NCBI GenBank assembly: GCA_964567665.1
Contig: CAZMNN010000008.1
Coordinates: 19,324-83,323, forward strand
Length of the DNA stretch: 64,000 nt
Source of the DNA: UBA1731 sp964567665
GTDB lineage: Bacteria; Verrucomicrobiota; Kiritimatiellia; RFP12; UBA1067
Direction: 5' to 3'
This document shows positions 43,042-52,578 of the stretch, piece by piece. The position numbers were made by a program, and so were the translations under genes. How positions within the stretch are numbered: position 1 is the first letter of the stretch; every line of letters starts with the position of its first letter. Below the pieces are notes generated by a model. The model had not been told where the DNA came from. It made no database searches and saw nothing but the letters and a program-made list of their open reading frames with translations.

Positions 43042-46000
43042 CTACCGCAGTTGCGCCGACACGCCCAGCGCCACATCGTCGATCGTCATGGAATCCTCCG
43101 GCTGCCAGCCCCATGCCTTGCCTTTCCAGTCCACGGGAACCGTCCGGCGATGCCACAGCTCGATGTCATTCATCTCACCCGGCTTCACCAGCTCCGTCAC
43201 GTTGACCACTTCACGGTTCGCGAACGGCTCCAGTCCGCCGCCGCCCTTGTTGCGCCCCTGCCCGTTGATCACCACGGAGCTGACGGTGTTCTCCGGCGTG
43301 ACGATGCGGAAGAAGACGTCGCGCCCTGCCCAGCTCTTCGGCACAAACACCTTGCGCCGCAGGTAGCGTCCGAAGTTCCGGCCTGGAATCTTGCCCGGAC
43401 GGACGGTGTGGAAATCCTTCATCACGACCTCCCAGTCGCCGTTGAGGGAGAGCGTCTCCGCGAACTGCTGCTCCTCATACATCCACACGACGTCGCAGAT
43501 GCCGGCCGTGAAGACCTTGCCGCCCGTCATGCGGATCTCCAGCGTGTTTTCGCCGCCGTACTTCAGCAGACCGGAGACGTCCGTCGCCTGGTCGCCGCAA
43601 AGTTCGCGATGCACCTTCGCCTGGTCGAAGCTCCTGAACCGCTTTCCGTTCATGTAGAGGTCAGCTTTGTCGTAGAGCGTCTTCACGCCATACGCCACGA
43701 CGTGCGTCCGCCCTTTGGCCGAGGCCGGCACATGGAAGCGGGTGCGATAGATCGCCTCGCCGCTGTAGTCCTTCAGTTCCGGGAACTGAACCTTCCACGT
43801 GCGGTTGCGCGCCTGACGCCAAGTTTTGCCGCCGTCAACGGAGAACTCCCAGGAGTCGAACACACGAAGCCCCGAATCCGCCATCGGCCTGAACTTCGGG
43901 AAGTCGAGCGACGGGCCGGCTTTCCAGTACTTGACCTTCTCGCCCCACCACGTGCGCAGTGCGAGCGTCGGCGGAATGTCCTTAGCCGCCGCGAAGATGC
44001 GCGTCTTGAATGGGCCGATCTCACATTCCGGGATGCGGACGAATCCATCCGCATCATACGTCCAGCCGGACACGTCTTCGCCCGTGAACGCATCGTACAC
44101 GCGCACAGGCTTCGCATCAGTCTTGAACGCAAATGACGTCCTTACGGAATGCGGAGTCTGATTCGTGAAGTCCAGCGCAGTGTTGAACGCAATCAGCCAA
44201 TCCTCAAGCCCGTCCTTGCTCGTCGCCTTTCGCGTCCACACCTGGAACGCCGAAGCGTCCGTGACGCGCTTCATGCCAAGCTGCGCAAAAAGCTCGTCCG
44301 TCAGGACGTTGTACGCAGACGGTGTCCACTTTCCGCGAATGTCGGCCGCCTCACGCCAGAAGCCGCTTGCCAAGGTTATGACCTTGCCCCTGCCGACACG
44401 GCGTACGCCGGCAGCGACAGACCCGTTGCTGTAGGTCGCCAGAACCTCCGTGTCAGACAGCGTCTTTTCGAGTGCGCGATTGTAGCGCCAGTTGGCTGCC
44501 GTGTGCCGCCCGTAGCCGTTGACGTTGAACGTCTTGCCGGACCACTTCGGGAACTCGCTGCTGCCGGCCGTGAACGTCAGCGTCTGCACCCCGCCCGGCA
44601 GGTCGCGTGTGCGGAATCCGGAGAGCCGTGCGAATGGATGCGCATCGCGCTTGAAGAGCGTGTGGCGGCCTGTCTCCGTGAACGCGACAAATACACCGCC
44701 ATCGCGCACGTAACGCTCGATGTCGTCGACCATCTCGTCCGTCATCACGTCCGCGCCGCAGTCAAGCAGGATCGGGTAGCGTTCCACGGTGACGATCCCC
44801 TGCGCAAGAGCCTTTTCGCTCGTCATCGTCGCATCGTGATGGACGGCCTGCATCTCGCCGCGCGAAACGTTCCACATGTACGGCGATCCGGTCTGCATGA
44901 GCGCCGAGAGCGTAGAGAGGAAAAGCCCGGTCTTCGGCTCGTCGATCAGATACTTTCCGACAAGGCGCGTGACCGGCATCCGCGCCGTCATGCCGCCCGT
45001 CTCCTGCTCGAACTTCATGTACTGCTCGATGTCCATGAAAACGGCCGTGGACGATGCGCCGGTGTAGAATATCGTCCCGAAGTTGCGGTCGAAGCGGTCT
45101 TCCGCCGCAACGTCACGGCTCGGTTCGCCGATGAAGTAGAAACCGTACTGCCGCCCCATGTCCGGCAGATGCGGCCAGTAGAAGCCGTCCGTGGATGTGG
45201 ACTGCATCGCAAACCCCTGCTCCGCCCAAAGCGGAGCCAAGTCGGAGAGGATTGGCATATCCGCGCCTGAGATCGAGATCGGGCGATTGCGGTCGATGGC
45301 TCGACCTGCGAGAAAGACGCGCTTGTTGCGCTCCACGATCTTGTCGTTCTGGAACTTGATGTTGTCGTAGTAGCGAGCGTTGATGCGCGGATCGGAATAC
45401 GGGAAGTTCTGCCCTGCGTTCGGCGACAGGGAGACCGGTCCCGCGAATCGACCGCCGCACCGTCCACCCGGCATCTCGACGACAAGCTCGTCCCTGCCGT
45501 CGTTCCGGAACGCACCCGCCTCGATCGGCGCGTCGATCATGCCGAGTACGCTGCCGCAGGTCGAGACGGATTTCCGCCCGTTCGCCCAGACGTGCGCCTG
45601 TCCGTTGTCTCCGAGATAGACTACAGAGCGAAAGTGAAGCGGCCTGTCCTTGTTCTTCGCCAGCCACTCGCACTTCGGCAGACGAAGCCTGTACCAGCAC
45701 CGTCCAGATTCCACATAGTTGCACCGGTGCGAGGGCGGCATCTGCACGGTGAGCCATCGCGTATCGGACGGCGGCGGCGTTCCGAGCGTGACGTCAGCAT
45801 TCTCCACCCAGCCCTTCGCGCCATGCCAAGAACGTTTTTCCGGCGCTTTTGCCCATTCCCAGTCGAAGCCGAAGAGATCCCACCGTTCGCGATCCCAATC
45901 GCCGCCAATCAGGTCAACGAGCTGCATGGACGGAACATCCGCCCATGTGCGGTAGGCATCAGGATTGCCTGTCCACCGCACAGAAAGCTCCTTGAGCGTA

Positions 46001-46956
46001 AAGTGACGCATTAGCCAATCCTTCTGTGCAAGCAACCCTTCCTCCGAGGCGTCCCACAGGATTCCGTCCATGCCCTTTCCGAGCTGGTCGCCAATCGGCT
46101 TTCCGCAGTAGAACTGCCAGCCGCCAAGACCCGGATGATTGACGTAGCGGGAAATCGTGTCGCGCTCGAACTGAAGGACGGGCGACGCCGAATCCGGAAA
46201 GCCGGGGCCATCATTGTCGAACGCCATGCCCTCCACGCCCTGAATCCACTCCGTGACAAGCGTATGCGTCTGCGTTCTGGCGCACTTCTCCGGATGTTCG
46301 TTGTAGACCCAGAGCGGCATCGCACCGGCGAACGTCGGAGACAGCGTCAACATGCTGCCGGCCTTCGCCGCCTCGTCCACGCCAAAATCCCACGGCTCGT
46401 AGGAGAATACGCCCGGCCCTTTCGTCTTGTTGAACTCTATGCCGTGGGACAGTAGACCGCCCATGCCCACCTTGTTCGCGAACGTCCAGTGGTTCTCCAC
46501 GCCAAGCCCCATCAGGGAATCCATCGGACGTTTGTAGAACTTGAGGGCGCGAAGGTCGTAGTAGTCGAGATACGGCGGATAGTTTGTAGGCACCGCCGCT
46601 GTGGCGCTTGCGTCCGCGACGTTCCGCACCACCACCGTCCGCTCGTCCGCCATGCTCACTGTTGCGCAACGGCCGGACGCAAACGTGAAGACGTTCCCGG
46701 CGACGGCCGGACGCGCCGCGCTCATGCCCGCCAAGTCGCGAAGCAGCTTCGAGTAGACCGTCCGCGCAACGGCGGCGTTCTCGCACGTGAACCTCGCCTC
46801 GTCCGCCGTGAATCCGGCGGCGACCTCGCCGCCGTAGCCTCGCAGCCTTACGGCCTCACCCATGCGCATCGCCGCCGCACCGTTCCTGCCGCATCCCGCG
46901 AACGCCGCCATCACCGCGACGCCAACGCCACAGATCACACCCATCTTGCCGTTCAT
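43042..46956 (-). CDS. Very large lipoprotein, GH2/GH42-like multidomain glycosidase candidate
   Basis: About 1304 residues from the ATG at 46956; an ATG at 46977 is also possible and neither ribosome site is strong. The N-terminus MNGKMGVICGVGVAVMAAFA ends in a lipobox-like AFAGC, so the protein is probably lipid-anchored. A middle TIM-barrel-like region has GH42-type features (WQFYCGKPIGDQ, MDGILWDASEEGLLAQKDWL, SVRWTGNPDAYRTWADVPSM). It is followed by a beta-galactosidase trimerisation-type segment (RYVRDGGVFVAFTETGRHTL). The C-terminal third has two jelly-roll modules as in GH2 enzymes (ADLYMNGKRF, LSLNGDWEV). Catalytic Glu residues are not assignable with confidence. It follows AT4 by 147 bases and has its own -10 box. 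Confidence 0.72.
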   Translation of the reverse strand: MNGKMGVICGVGVAVMAAFAGCGRNGAAAMRMGEAVRLRGYGGEVAAGFTADEARFTCENAAVARTVYSKLLRDLAGMSAARPAVAGNVFTFASGRCATVSMADERTVVVRNVADASATAAVPTNYPPYLDYYDLRALKFYKRPMDSLMGLGVENHWTFANKVGMGGLLSHGIEFNKTKGPGVFSYEPWDFGVDEAAKAGSMLTLSPTFAGAMPLWVYNEHPEKCARTQTHTLVTEWIQGVEGMAFDNDGPGFPDSASPVLQFERDTISRYVNHPGLGGWQFYCGKPIGDQLGKGMDGILWDASEEGLLAQKDWLMRHFTLKELSVRWTGNPDAYRTWADVPSMQLVDLIGGDWDRERWDLFGFDWEWAKAPEKRSWHGAKGWVENADVTLGTPPPSDTRWLTVQMPPSHRCNYVESGRCWYRLRLPKCEWLAKNKDRPLHFRSVVYLGDNGQAHVWANGRKSVSTCGSVLGMIDAPIEAGAFRNDGRDELVVEMPGGRCGGRFAGPVSLSPNAGQNFPYSDPRINARYYDNIKFQNDKIVERNKRVFLAGRAIDRNRPISISGADMPILSDLAPLWAEQGFAMQSTSTDGFYWPHLPDMGRQYGFYFIGEPSRDVAAEDRFDRNFGTIFYTGASSTAVFMDIEQYMKFEQETGGMTARMPVTRLVGKYLIDEPKTGLFLSTLSALMQTGSPYMWNVSRGEMQAVHHDATMTSEKALAQGIVTVERYPILLDCGADVMTDEMVDDIERYVRDGGVFVAFTETGRHTLFKRDAHPFARLSGFRTRDLPGGVQTLTFTAGSSEFPKWSGKTFNVNGYGRHTAANWRYNRALEKTLSDTEVLATYSNGSVAAGVRRVGRGKVITLASGFWREAADIRGKWTPSAYNVLTDELFAQLGMKRVTDASAFQVWTRKATSKDGLEDWLIAFNTALDFTNQTPHSVRTSFAFKTDAKPVRVYDAFTGEDVSGWTYDADGFVRIPECEIGPFKTRIFAAAKDIPPTLALRTWWGEKVKYWKAGPSLDFPKFRPMADSGLRVFDSWEFSVDGGKTWRQARNRTWKVQFPELKDYSGEAIYRTRFHVPASAKGRTHVVAYGVKTLYDKADLYMNGKRFRSFDQAKVHRELCGDQATDVSGLLKYGGENTLEIRMTGGKVFTAGICDVVWMYEEQQFAETLSLNGDWEVVMKDFHTVRPGKIPGRNFGRYLRRKVFVPKSWAGRDVFFRIVTPENTVSSVVINGQGRNKGGGGLEPFANREVVNVTELVKPGEMNDIELWHRRTVPVDWKGKAWGWQPEDSMTIDDVALGVSAQLR

Positions 46957-47015
46957 CGTCTTCTGTCTTTCGCTCATTTCTGTCACTTGCAAATCTGTTG
47001 TTTTCTCACCGATGC

Positions 47016-47021
47016 ACTATA
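47016..47021 (-). promoter_or_regulatory. Possible extended -10 box of the large GH2/GH42-like gene
   Basis: Minus-strand TGTGG-TATAGT about 60 bases upstream of the ATG. No clear -35 box. Confidence 0.4.
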
Positions 47022-47103
47022 CCACAATCGCAGCCATGACGGCACGGCTGTGCAACAGCCGGACGCAGACTTGCGCTGCGTCCATGCCTGCATCCAAATG
47101 CAG

Positions 47104-49965
47104 CTACCTGATTACGATGAATCCGAACTTGCTGGCCCTGAACCTCATGGCCGCATCGTCCGCCTTCGCCGACGTCAGGAACTTCGCCTTGAAACCGACT
47201 ATCTCCGACATCCCGAACAGCTGCTTCGATTCGGAATCTGTCTCCGCATACGAGAAGCAGCGGCGGGAGACTGCGCCTGTTCCGTCCGCCGGCACCCTCG
47301 CCATCACAAGCGGATCTCCGGTAAGGCTGAATTTGCCTATGCCCGAAAACTCCGCAGCCCATACGCCGCCCGACGATTCAACAGTCAGATCCCCGCCGCC
47401 GAACTGCGCCGAACCGGTCACGACTGCCGATTCCGCAATCACAATCTTGCGGACGCCTGAAAGGTTGGCGTTGTCGAAGTGGTTGGTGCCGCCAGACAGC
47501 ACAAGCGTTCCCGCGCCCGTGATGCTGCCGGAGAAATCAGCCCCGGAAACAGTAAGCGACGGAGCTCTTCCCGTGAACGCAACCGTGCCGCCGCCGATGA
47601 GGCTTCCGACCTTCTCCTTGGAAGAACGGAGCGTAAATTCGCATCCCTCTCCGATAGTCAGCTCACCGTCGTCCGGCAGCATGTCAGTCTCTCCAAGAGC
47701 GGCAAGAGACGACAGATCCACAGCCCTTGTGCAGAACCAGTGATCGTACATGTATGCCCAATTACCGGGCCGCTCACTGACCAGTTCATATCCGTTGTCG
47801 CAGCGGTCGATCTCGGCATAGTTCTCGCCATCGTAGGATGCCGATAGCGTCCAAACGTTTGGCACACGGTTGTTTGGAAGCCACTGTCCACCCATGTACA
47901 GAGCGTAAGTGTCGAACGACAGATTCGTTCCGCCGTCGATTACGAAGCCGACACCCTGTGCAACCGTCTCCGCGCTGCCGACAGACCACTGCGCCTCGCC
48001 GCCATGGTCTCGTGCCTGATTCGTCTCATAGTTGTTCCAGACGTTCGTGACAAATTCCGCCGTGGAGTTGCACACGTTCGTCACCGTCCTGTCGTCCGTA
48101 CCGGTCCATTTCGCCGTCACGCCGCTCGGCCACGACTGCCATTCGCCGCCGTTGTGCAGCTGCATTTCGCCGAATGACAGGAACGTCCCCACGTTTGTGC
48201 CGCCATTGCCGCTCAAACCGTAGACAAGCAACTTCAGATACCGGAGTGAATTGGCGATCTCGAACGTGCCGTCGGCTATCTCAACCGCACCACGCGCCCA
48301 GTTCCCGCTTTCGGGGACGGCATCGTCGCGCAGTTCGCCGCGCTTGTACGGATAAAGACCATACTCATAGTCAGAATCCTGCACCTGCACCTGCGTCCAC
48401 AGCTCGCCGTCCACACTCGTTTCGATGATCCACTGCTGCGGGAGAAGAGCGCCATTATCGGTCATTGCAGACGACGGGACTGCAATTGAAACGGAATCGA
48501 ACGCGACCGGATACGGCATGTCGATCTGCGCGTAGGCCTCCACCTTGCTGCCCCTAATATCGGCCACATTCCACTGATAGTACGTCTCGTTGTCACCATC
48601 GGACAGGTACCGCAGCCTATCGCTGTTCCTGTTTCCAAATGCATCTTGAGACGTTATCCCATGCTGCGTGAAATTCGTTGTCGCATACAGATTCTGCCAA
48701 CCGTGCGCTGCGGTCGGCAACGCCTGGCGCACACCGCCGAGCCGCAGCTGGATGTCGCCGATCACATGGGCAGTGCTGAACCCTTTTACGGTGACGTAGC
48801 GGATGAACCGCGCAAGACGCGGTGCTCCGACAAGCGTCTCCACAATCGCGTTGCGGTAGATGGTCTTGCCGTGAAGCGGGATGGCTGAGGCCGCTTCGCC
48901 AAACGCCGTCACCATCCGCTTCGGCTGGGCGAGACGTCCGACAGTGCCGCTCAGCTCAATCGTGAGCGGTGCATTCGCGCTGTCCTTCAGGGCAGGGAGA
49001 AAACCATCGGCGAGCTTCAAAGTCCGAGCCTTGCCGTCATTTGTTACCTCAAACGCCGTCGTCCCGAACGAAAGCGATCCGATTTCCGCATTTCCCGTCG
49101 CGATGACCACTTCACCGTAGCCATCGATCACGCCGGTGAAAGTGCAGTCGCCCGTCAGGATGATGCGCCCACCGGCAAGCCGCAATGTACCTGCGCCCGA
49201 AAGGTTCGGCACACGGCTATTCACATGGTCGAGCACAAGCTCCGCCCCCGCGTCGATCGTCACTGTGTCTGTGGCGGCGAAGATCGGAACAGAGTTCGCA
49301 ACAGGCTGCGGATCCGTGCGCGGCGCATAGCTACCGATACCGTCTGACGTGCCATATGTGGCGCTCATCGCACCCTTCCGCGTCTCCCAGAGAAACCACT
49401 CGTCGCCGTCAACGGAAATCTCGATCGTGAAATCATACGGGGCGCGTCCAGGACAGTTCCAAGGCTGCCCGTAGGAATAGCCGTTGAACGTCGTCGTCTC
49501 GCCAATGTCGACAATCAAGTCTACGCCCATCTGCCTCTGCCAGTTCGCACCGTCACCGTCGGCGCGGTTGATCGACAGCACGGCGGACGCATCCGAACCG
49601 TCCGAGCCTTGCGCCTGGGCATTTGCCGCATACGGCACCCGCGCACCGTCGCGGGTCAGCCCGAAGAACGAAAATCCCCACGTGCCGTTCGCGTTCAGCG
49701 TCTCCCACGGATTTGTCTTCTCGCACTTCACGCGGACATATCGCGCCGTTGTGTCATATGTCTGCGTCAGCGTCTGGCTACCCTCGCTTACGTGTATGGA
49801 ATCCGCCGCACATCTGTCTGTGGGCAGACACGTCAGCGTCGCCGCAAAGGCGGCGCAGCACACGAGGTGCGTACACGGCGACACCCTGATTCCGGCGACG
49901 CAGCGGACTGCGCCGCGCAACGCATTTCCGGCATTTTTGGTTGGCGTCAAAACTCCCGTTGACAT
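47104..49965 (-). CDS. AT4: giant secreted protein with discoidin-like modules and C-terminal FIVIR tail
   Basis: 953 residues; AGGAG lies upstream of the ATG at 49965. The signal peptide has a long n-region (core HLVCCAAFAATLTCLP). Three F5/8-type-C (discoidin)-like regions can be read: YVRVKCEKTNPWETLNANGT with LIVDIGETTTFNGYSY and FTIEISVDGDEWFLW; ARFIRYVTVKGFSTAHVIGD with WIIETSVDGELWTQVQV; and GVGFVIDGGTNLSFDTYALY with WTLSASYDGENYAEID. Beta-strand repeats between them (LSGAGTLRLAGGRIILTGDC, GAGTLVLSGGTNHFDN) link AT4 to the other four. It ends RASKFGFIVIR, Arg last. Discoidin domains usually bind galactose-type or other glycans, which fits a surface scaffold. Confidence 0.85.
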   Translation of the reverse strand: MSTGVLTPTKNAGNALRGAVRCVAGIRVSPCTHLVCCAAFAATLTCLPTDRCAADSIHVSEGSQTLTQTYDTTARYVRVKCEKTNPWETLNANGTWGFSFFGLTRDGARVPYAANAQAQGSDGSDASAVLSINRADGDGANWQRQMGVDLIVDIGETTTFNGYSYGQPWNCPGRAPYDFTIEISVDGDEWFLWETRKGAMSATYGTSDGIGSYAPRTDPQPVANSVPIFAATDTVTIDAGAELVLDHVNSRVPNLSGAGTLRLAGGRIILTGDCTFTGVIDGYGEVVIATGNAEIGSLSFGTTAFEVTNDGKARTLKLADGFLPALKDSANAPLTIELSGTVGRLAQPKRMVTAFGEAASAIPLHGKTIYRNAIVETLVGAPRLARFIRYVTVKGFSTAHVIGDIQLRLGGVRQALPTAAHGWQNLYATTNFTQHGITSQDAFGNRNSDRLRYLSDGDNETYYQWNVADIRGSKVEAYAQIDMPYPVAFDSVSIAVPSSAMTDNGALLPQQWIIETSVDGELWTQVQVQDSDYEYGLYPYKRGELRDDAVPESGNWARGAVEIADGTFEIANSLRYLKLLVYGLSGNGGTNVGTFLSFGEMQLHNGGEWQSWPSGVTAKWTGTDDRTVTNVCNSTAEFVTNVWNNYETNQARDHGGEAQWSVGSAETVAQGVGFVIDGGTNLSFDTYALYMGGQWLPNNRVPNVWTLSASYDGENYAEIDRCDNGYELVSERPGNWAYMYDHWFCTRAVDLSSLAALGETDMLPDDGELTIGEGCEFTLRSSKEKVGSLIGGGTVAFTGRAPSLTVSGADFSGSITGAGTLVLSGGTNHFDNANLSGVRKIVIAESAVVTGSAQFGGGDLTVESSGGVWAAEFSGIGKFSLTGDPLVMARVPADGTGAVSRRCFSYAETDSESKQLFGMSEIVGFKAKFLTSAKADDAAMRFRASKFGFIVIR

Positions 49966-49998
49966 GGATATCTCCTAATTGGCCTTTAAATGCCGAGT

Positions 49999-50026
49999 AG
50001 TATATGGTTTTTTTTTTCCATGTCAA
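49999..50026 (-). promoter_or_regulatory. AT4 promoter with A10 tract in the spacer
   Basis: Minus-strand consensus TTGACA (50021-50026), 16-base spacer TGG-A10-CCA, TATACT (49999-50004). The A10 (50008-50017) lies wholly inside the spacer. The spacing is one base under the 17-base optimum. Leader about 27 bases with AGGAG. Confidence 0.75.
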
Positions 50027-50170
50027 ATCACAGTCTCCCCGTTGCGTGAAAAATCGGAAAACGTAGCACCAGGCGAGATACGCCTAACACATCATTCGGC
50101 CGGATTGCGGATGTTGGCGGGCGTCAATGCAGAGCGCAAGAGCGTATCAAACGTTGGTGCGCATGGCGAA

Positions 50171-51148
50171 TCATGCCTTGATGCGTCCGAACGGTCTGGG
50201 CTGCGTGAAGCGGTCGATGAGCGGAGTGACGGCGTTCATTATGAGAATGGCGAATGACACCCCCTCTGGATATCCGCCGCCGGATCTGATGCACATCGTG
50301 AGAAGTCCGCACCCTGCGCCGAACACCAGCTTGCCCTTTGCCGTGATCGGCGACGTCACGTAGTCCGTAGCCATGAAGAACGCACCTATCACCACTCCGC
50401 CGGAAAGCACGTGGAAAACCGGCGGCACTCCGCCCTTGAAGAACGCAAAGGCATAGACTGCGGCGAGAAACGCCGCCGGGATGTGCCATGTGATAACACG
50501 TCTGACGAGCAGATAGGCCGCACCCGCCAGCAGCGCGACTGCACACGTCTCGCCGATGCAGCCGCCGACGTTCCCGAACAGCAGACTTTTCAGAGAGGCG
50601 AGCTGCGAGGCGTCGCCGCTCTTGATGAGCGCGAGCGGCGTTGCGCAGGTTACGGCCTCGACAGTGCCACCGCCTACCGACATAAGGCCACGCGGCTCCC
50701 CCCATGTGGTCATTGCGCCGGTGAACGATATCAGCATGAACGCCCGCGCCGCAAGCGCAGGGTTGAACGGGTTGTAGCCAAGTCCGCCAAAGGTCTGCTT
50801 CGCGACTGCGATGGCGAACACGCCGCCCACAGCGGCCATCCACAGAGGCAGATCGGGCGGCAGGTTCAATGCAAGCAGAAGTCCGGTCAGGACGGCTGAG
50901 AGGTCTCCTACGGTGTTCTCCCGCTTCATCGCAAGGCAGCACAGCGCCTCCGTCACGACCGTGGCCGAAATGCACGTCGCCATCAGCCACACCGCCCTGA
51001 GTCCGAAAAACCACACGGAGCACAGCGCCGCAGGCGTAAGGGCGATGATCACGTCGCGCATCATCGAATGCACACTCGATTTCGCGTGTGTGTGCGGCGA
51101 CGAACTCAGGATATAGTGCGTGGATGTTTCCTTTGGCTTCATAGACAT
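50171..51148 (-). CDS. rnfD: Rnf/Nqr-type electron transport complex subunit RnfD
   Basis: 325 residues, polytopic membrane protein; an alternative ATG lies two codons in. RnfD is the membrane subunit that carries a covalent FMN and takes part in ferredoxin:NAD+ ion pumping. The covalent-flavin threonine motif (usually SGAT) appears as EAVTCATPL, and FGGLGYNPFNPALAARAFML is a conserved loop. It is 47 bases after rnfC. Directly downstream the usual rnfG and rnfE are absent; the AT4 promoter follows instead. Confidence 0.92.
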   Translation of the reverse strand: MSMKPKETSTHYILSSSPHTHAKSSVHSMMRDVIIALTPAALCSVWFFGLRAVWLMATCISATVVTEALCCLAMKRENTVGDLSAVLTGLLLALNLPPDLPLWMAAVGGVFAIAVAKQTFGGLGYNPFNPALAARAFMLISFTGAMTTWGEPRGLMSVGGGTVEAVTCATPLALIKSGDASQLASLKSLLFGNVGGCIGETCAVALLAGAAYLLVRRVITWHIPAAFLAAVYAFAFFKGGVPPVFHVLSGGVVIGAFFMATDYVTSPITAKGKLVFGAGCGLLTMCIRSGGGYPEGVSFAILIMNAVTPLIDRFTQPRPFGRIKA

Positions 51149-51195
51149 ACCCGGTTTATGTGCAAGCTCACGTGTATTGCATGATTTTCAAAAGA

Positions 51196-52578
51196 TCATT
51201 TCTGCGCCGCCGCTGCGGCCTTGGCTTTTTCCGCTGAAATGCGTACGCGCACCGAGGCCTTGGCTCTACGGCAGAACTGGGTGAGAGGACGGTACGCCGG
51301 ACATCCGAACGCACACGCGCCACACTCGATGCAGTCCATCACGCCATACCTTTCGGCGTCGGCGATGTCGTTCGCCTCGACCGCACGCGATATGGCGGCA
51401 GGATTGAGGGACATCGGACACGCCCTCACGCAGCGTCCACAGTTGATGCAAGGATGTGACGAATACTGAAAGACATTCCGCCGCGACAGGAGAAGAAGCC
51501 CGGATGTTGTCTTTGTCGTCGCAATTTCGAGCGACGGCACGGCAAATCCCATCATCGTGCCGCCGGATATCACCTTCGCGGGGGGTTCCGTTTCGCCGCC
51601 GCAGAACGCAACAAGGTCTGCATACTTCGTTCCTATCGGCGCCTCGACGTTCTTCGGACAGCATATGGCGTCGCCCGAAACCGTCGTCACCCGCGAAAGA
51701 AGAATCTGCCCCTTCTCCACTGCATCCGCGACAGCCGCAACCGTGCCGACGTTCTCCACTACGCACCCAACATCGATCGGCAGTGCTGGAGGTTCGGGAA
51801 CAATGCGTCCAACAGTCGCAAAGATCTGGTGCTTCTCGGAACCCTGCGGATAAAGGACTGGCAGCACGACAATCTCCACGTTGCCGTCGACGTCCGCAAA
51901 CGCCCGCTCAAGCGCGGCGATGGCTTCCGGCTTGTTCGCCTCGACCGCAATGCGCACTGCGCATCCACCAAGTATCTTGCGCAGGATCTCCACGCCGACA
52001 CGGACGCGCTCCGCCCGCTCAAGCATAAGGCGGAAGTCGGCACACAGATACGGCTCGCATTCGGCTCCGTTCACTATCAGGTATTCGCACCGCTTGTTCG
52101 GCGGTGGATTGAGTTTCACGCAAGTCGGGAAGCCGGCGCCACCCATGCCGCAGATGCCCGCATCGTCGATACGCGCAAGAAGTTCATCCCTTGTCGCAAC
52201 ACGCCAATCGAGCGGCTCAAGCGTCCTTTCGGTAACGTCAACGCCGTCTGGCGCAGATGCCGTCGTATCAAGGATTACCGCCGTAGCCTTGCCGCCAGCA
52301 GGCCCATGACACGGCTCTACCGACTTTACAAGTCCGTTGGCGGGTGCATGGACAGGAACTGAGATGAAGCCGTTGCGCTCACCGAGAAGCTGTCCCTTCA
52401 CGACATAGTCTCCAGCCTTGACAACGCACTTCGCAGGCGCACCAAGGTGCTGGCTCATCGAAACAACTATCTCTGGCGGACACGGCATCCGCTCGATTGC
52501 AGTCTCCCGTGCGAGTTCCTTGTTGTAGTCGGGATGGACGCCACCCCTGAACCTAAACGCACTTTTTACTGTCCTCAT
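51196..52578 (-). CDS. rnfC: Rnf complex NADH-binding iron-sulfur subunit RnfC
   Basis: 460 residues. The start at 52578 is fixed by the ATGA overlap with the upstream gene and the typical N-terminus (FRFRGGVHPDYNKE). A lipoyl-like hammerhead region comes first (GFISVPVHAPANGLVKS), then the Nqo1-like fold with GICGMGGAGFPTCVKL and NGAECEPYLCADFRLM. Two 4Fe-4S clusters follow: CINCGRCVRACP and CIECGACAFGCP. It oxidises or reduces NAD(H) on the cytoplasmic side of the Rnf complex. Confidence 0.95.
   Translation of the reverse strand: MRTVKSAFRFRGGVHPDYNKELARETAIERMPCPPEIVVSMSQHLGAPAKCVVKAGDYVVKGQLLGERNGFISVPVHAPANGLVKSVEPCHGPAGGKATAVILDTTASAPDGVDVTERTLEPLDWRVATRDELLARIDDAGICGMGGAGFPTCVKLNPPPNKRCEYLIVNGAECEPYLCADFRLMLERAERVRVGVEILRKILGGCAVRIAVEANKPEAIAALERAFADVDGNVEIVVLPVLYPQGSEKHQIFATVGRIVPEPPALPIDVGCVVENVGTVAAVADAVEKGQILLSRVTTVSGDAICCPKNVEAPIGTKYADLVAFCGGETEPPAKVISGGTMMGFAVPSLEIATTKTTSGLLLLSRRNVFQYSSHPCINCGRCVRACPMSLNPAAISRAVEANDIADAERYGVMDCIECGACAFGCPAYRPLTQFCRRAKASVRVRISAEKAKAAAAAQK

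Noticed and set aside
50085..50160. Integron attC-like start (GCCTAAC followed by ATCATTCGGCCGGA) downstream of rnfD
   Set aside because: The opening resembles attC sites, but no matching GTTRRRY partner at the right distance and no clear imperfect palindrome could be found, and there is no integrase.
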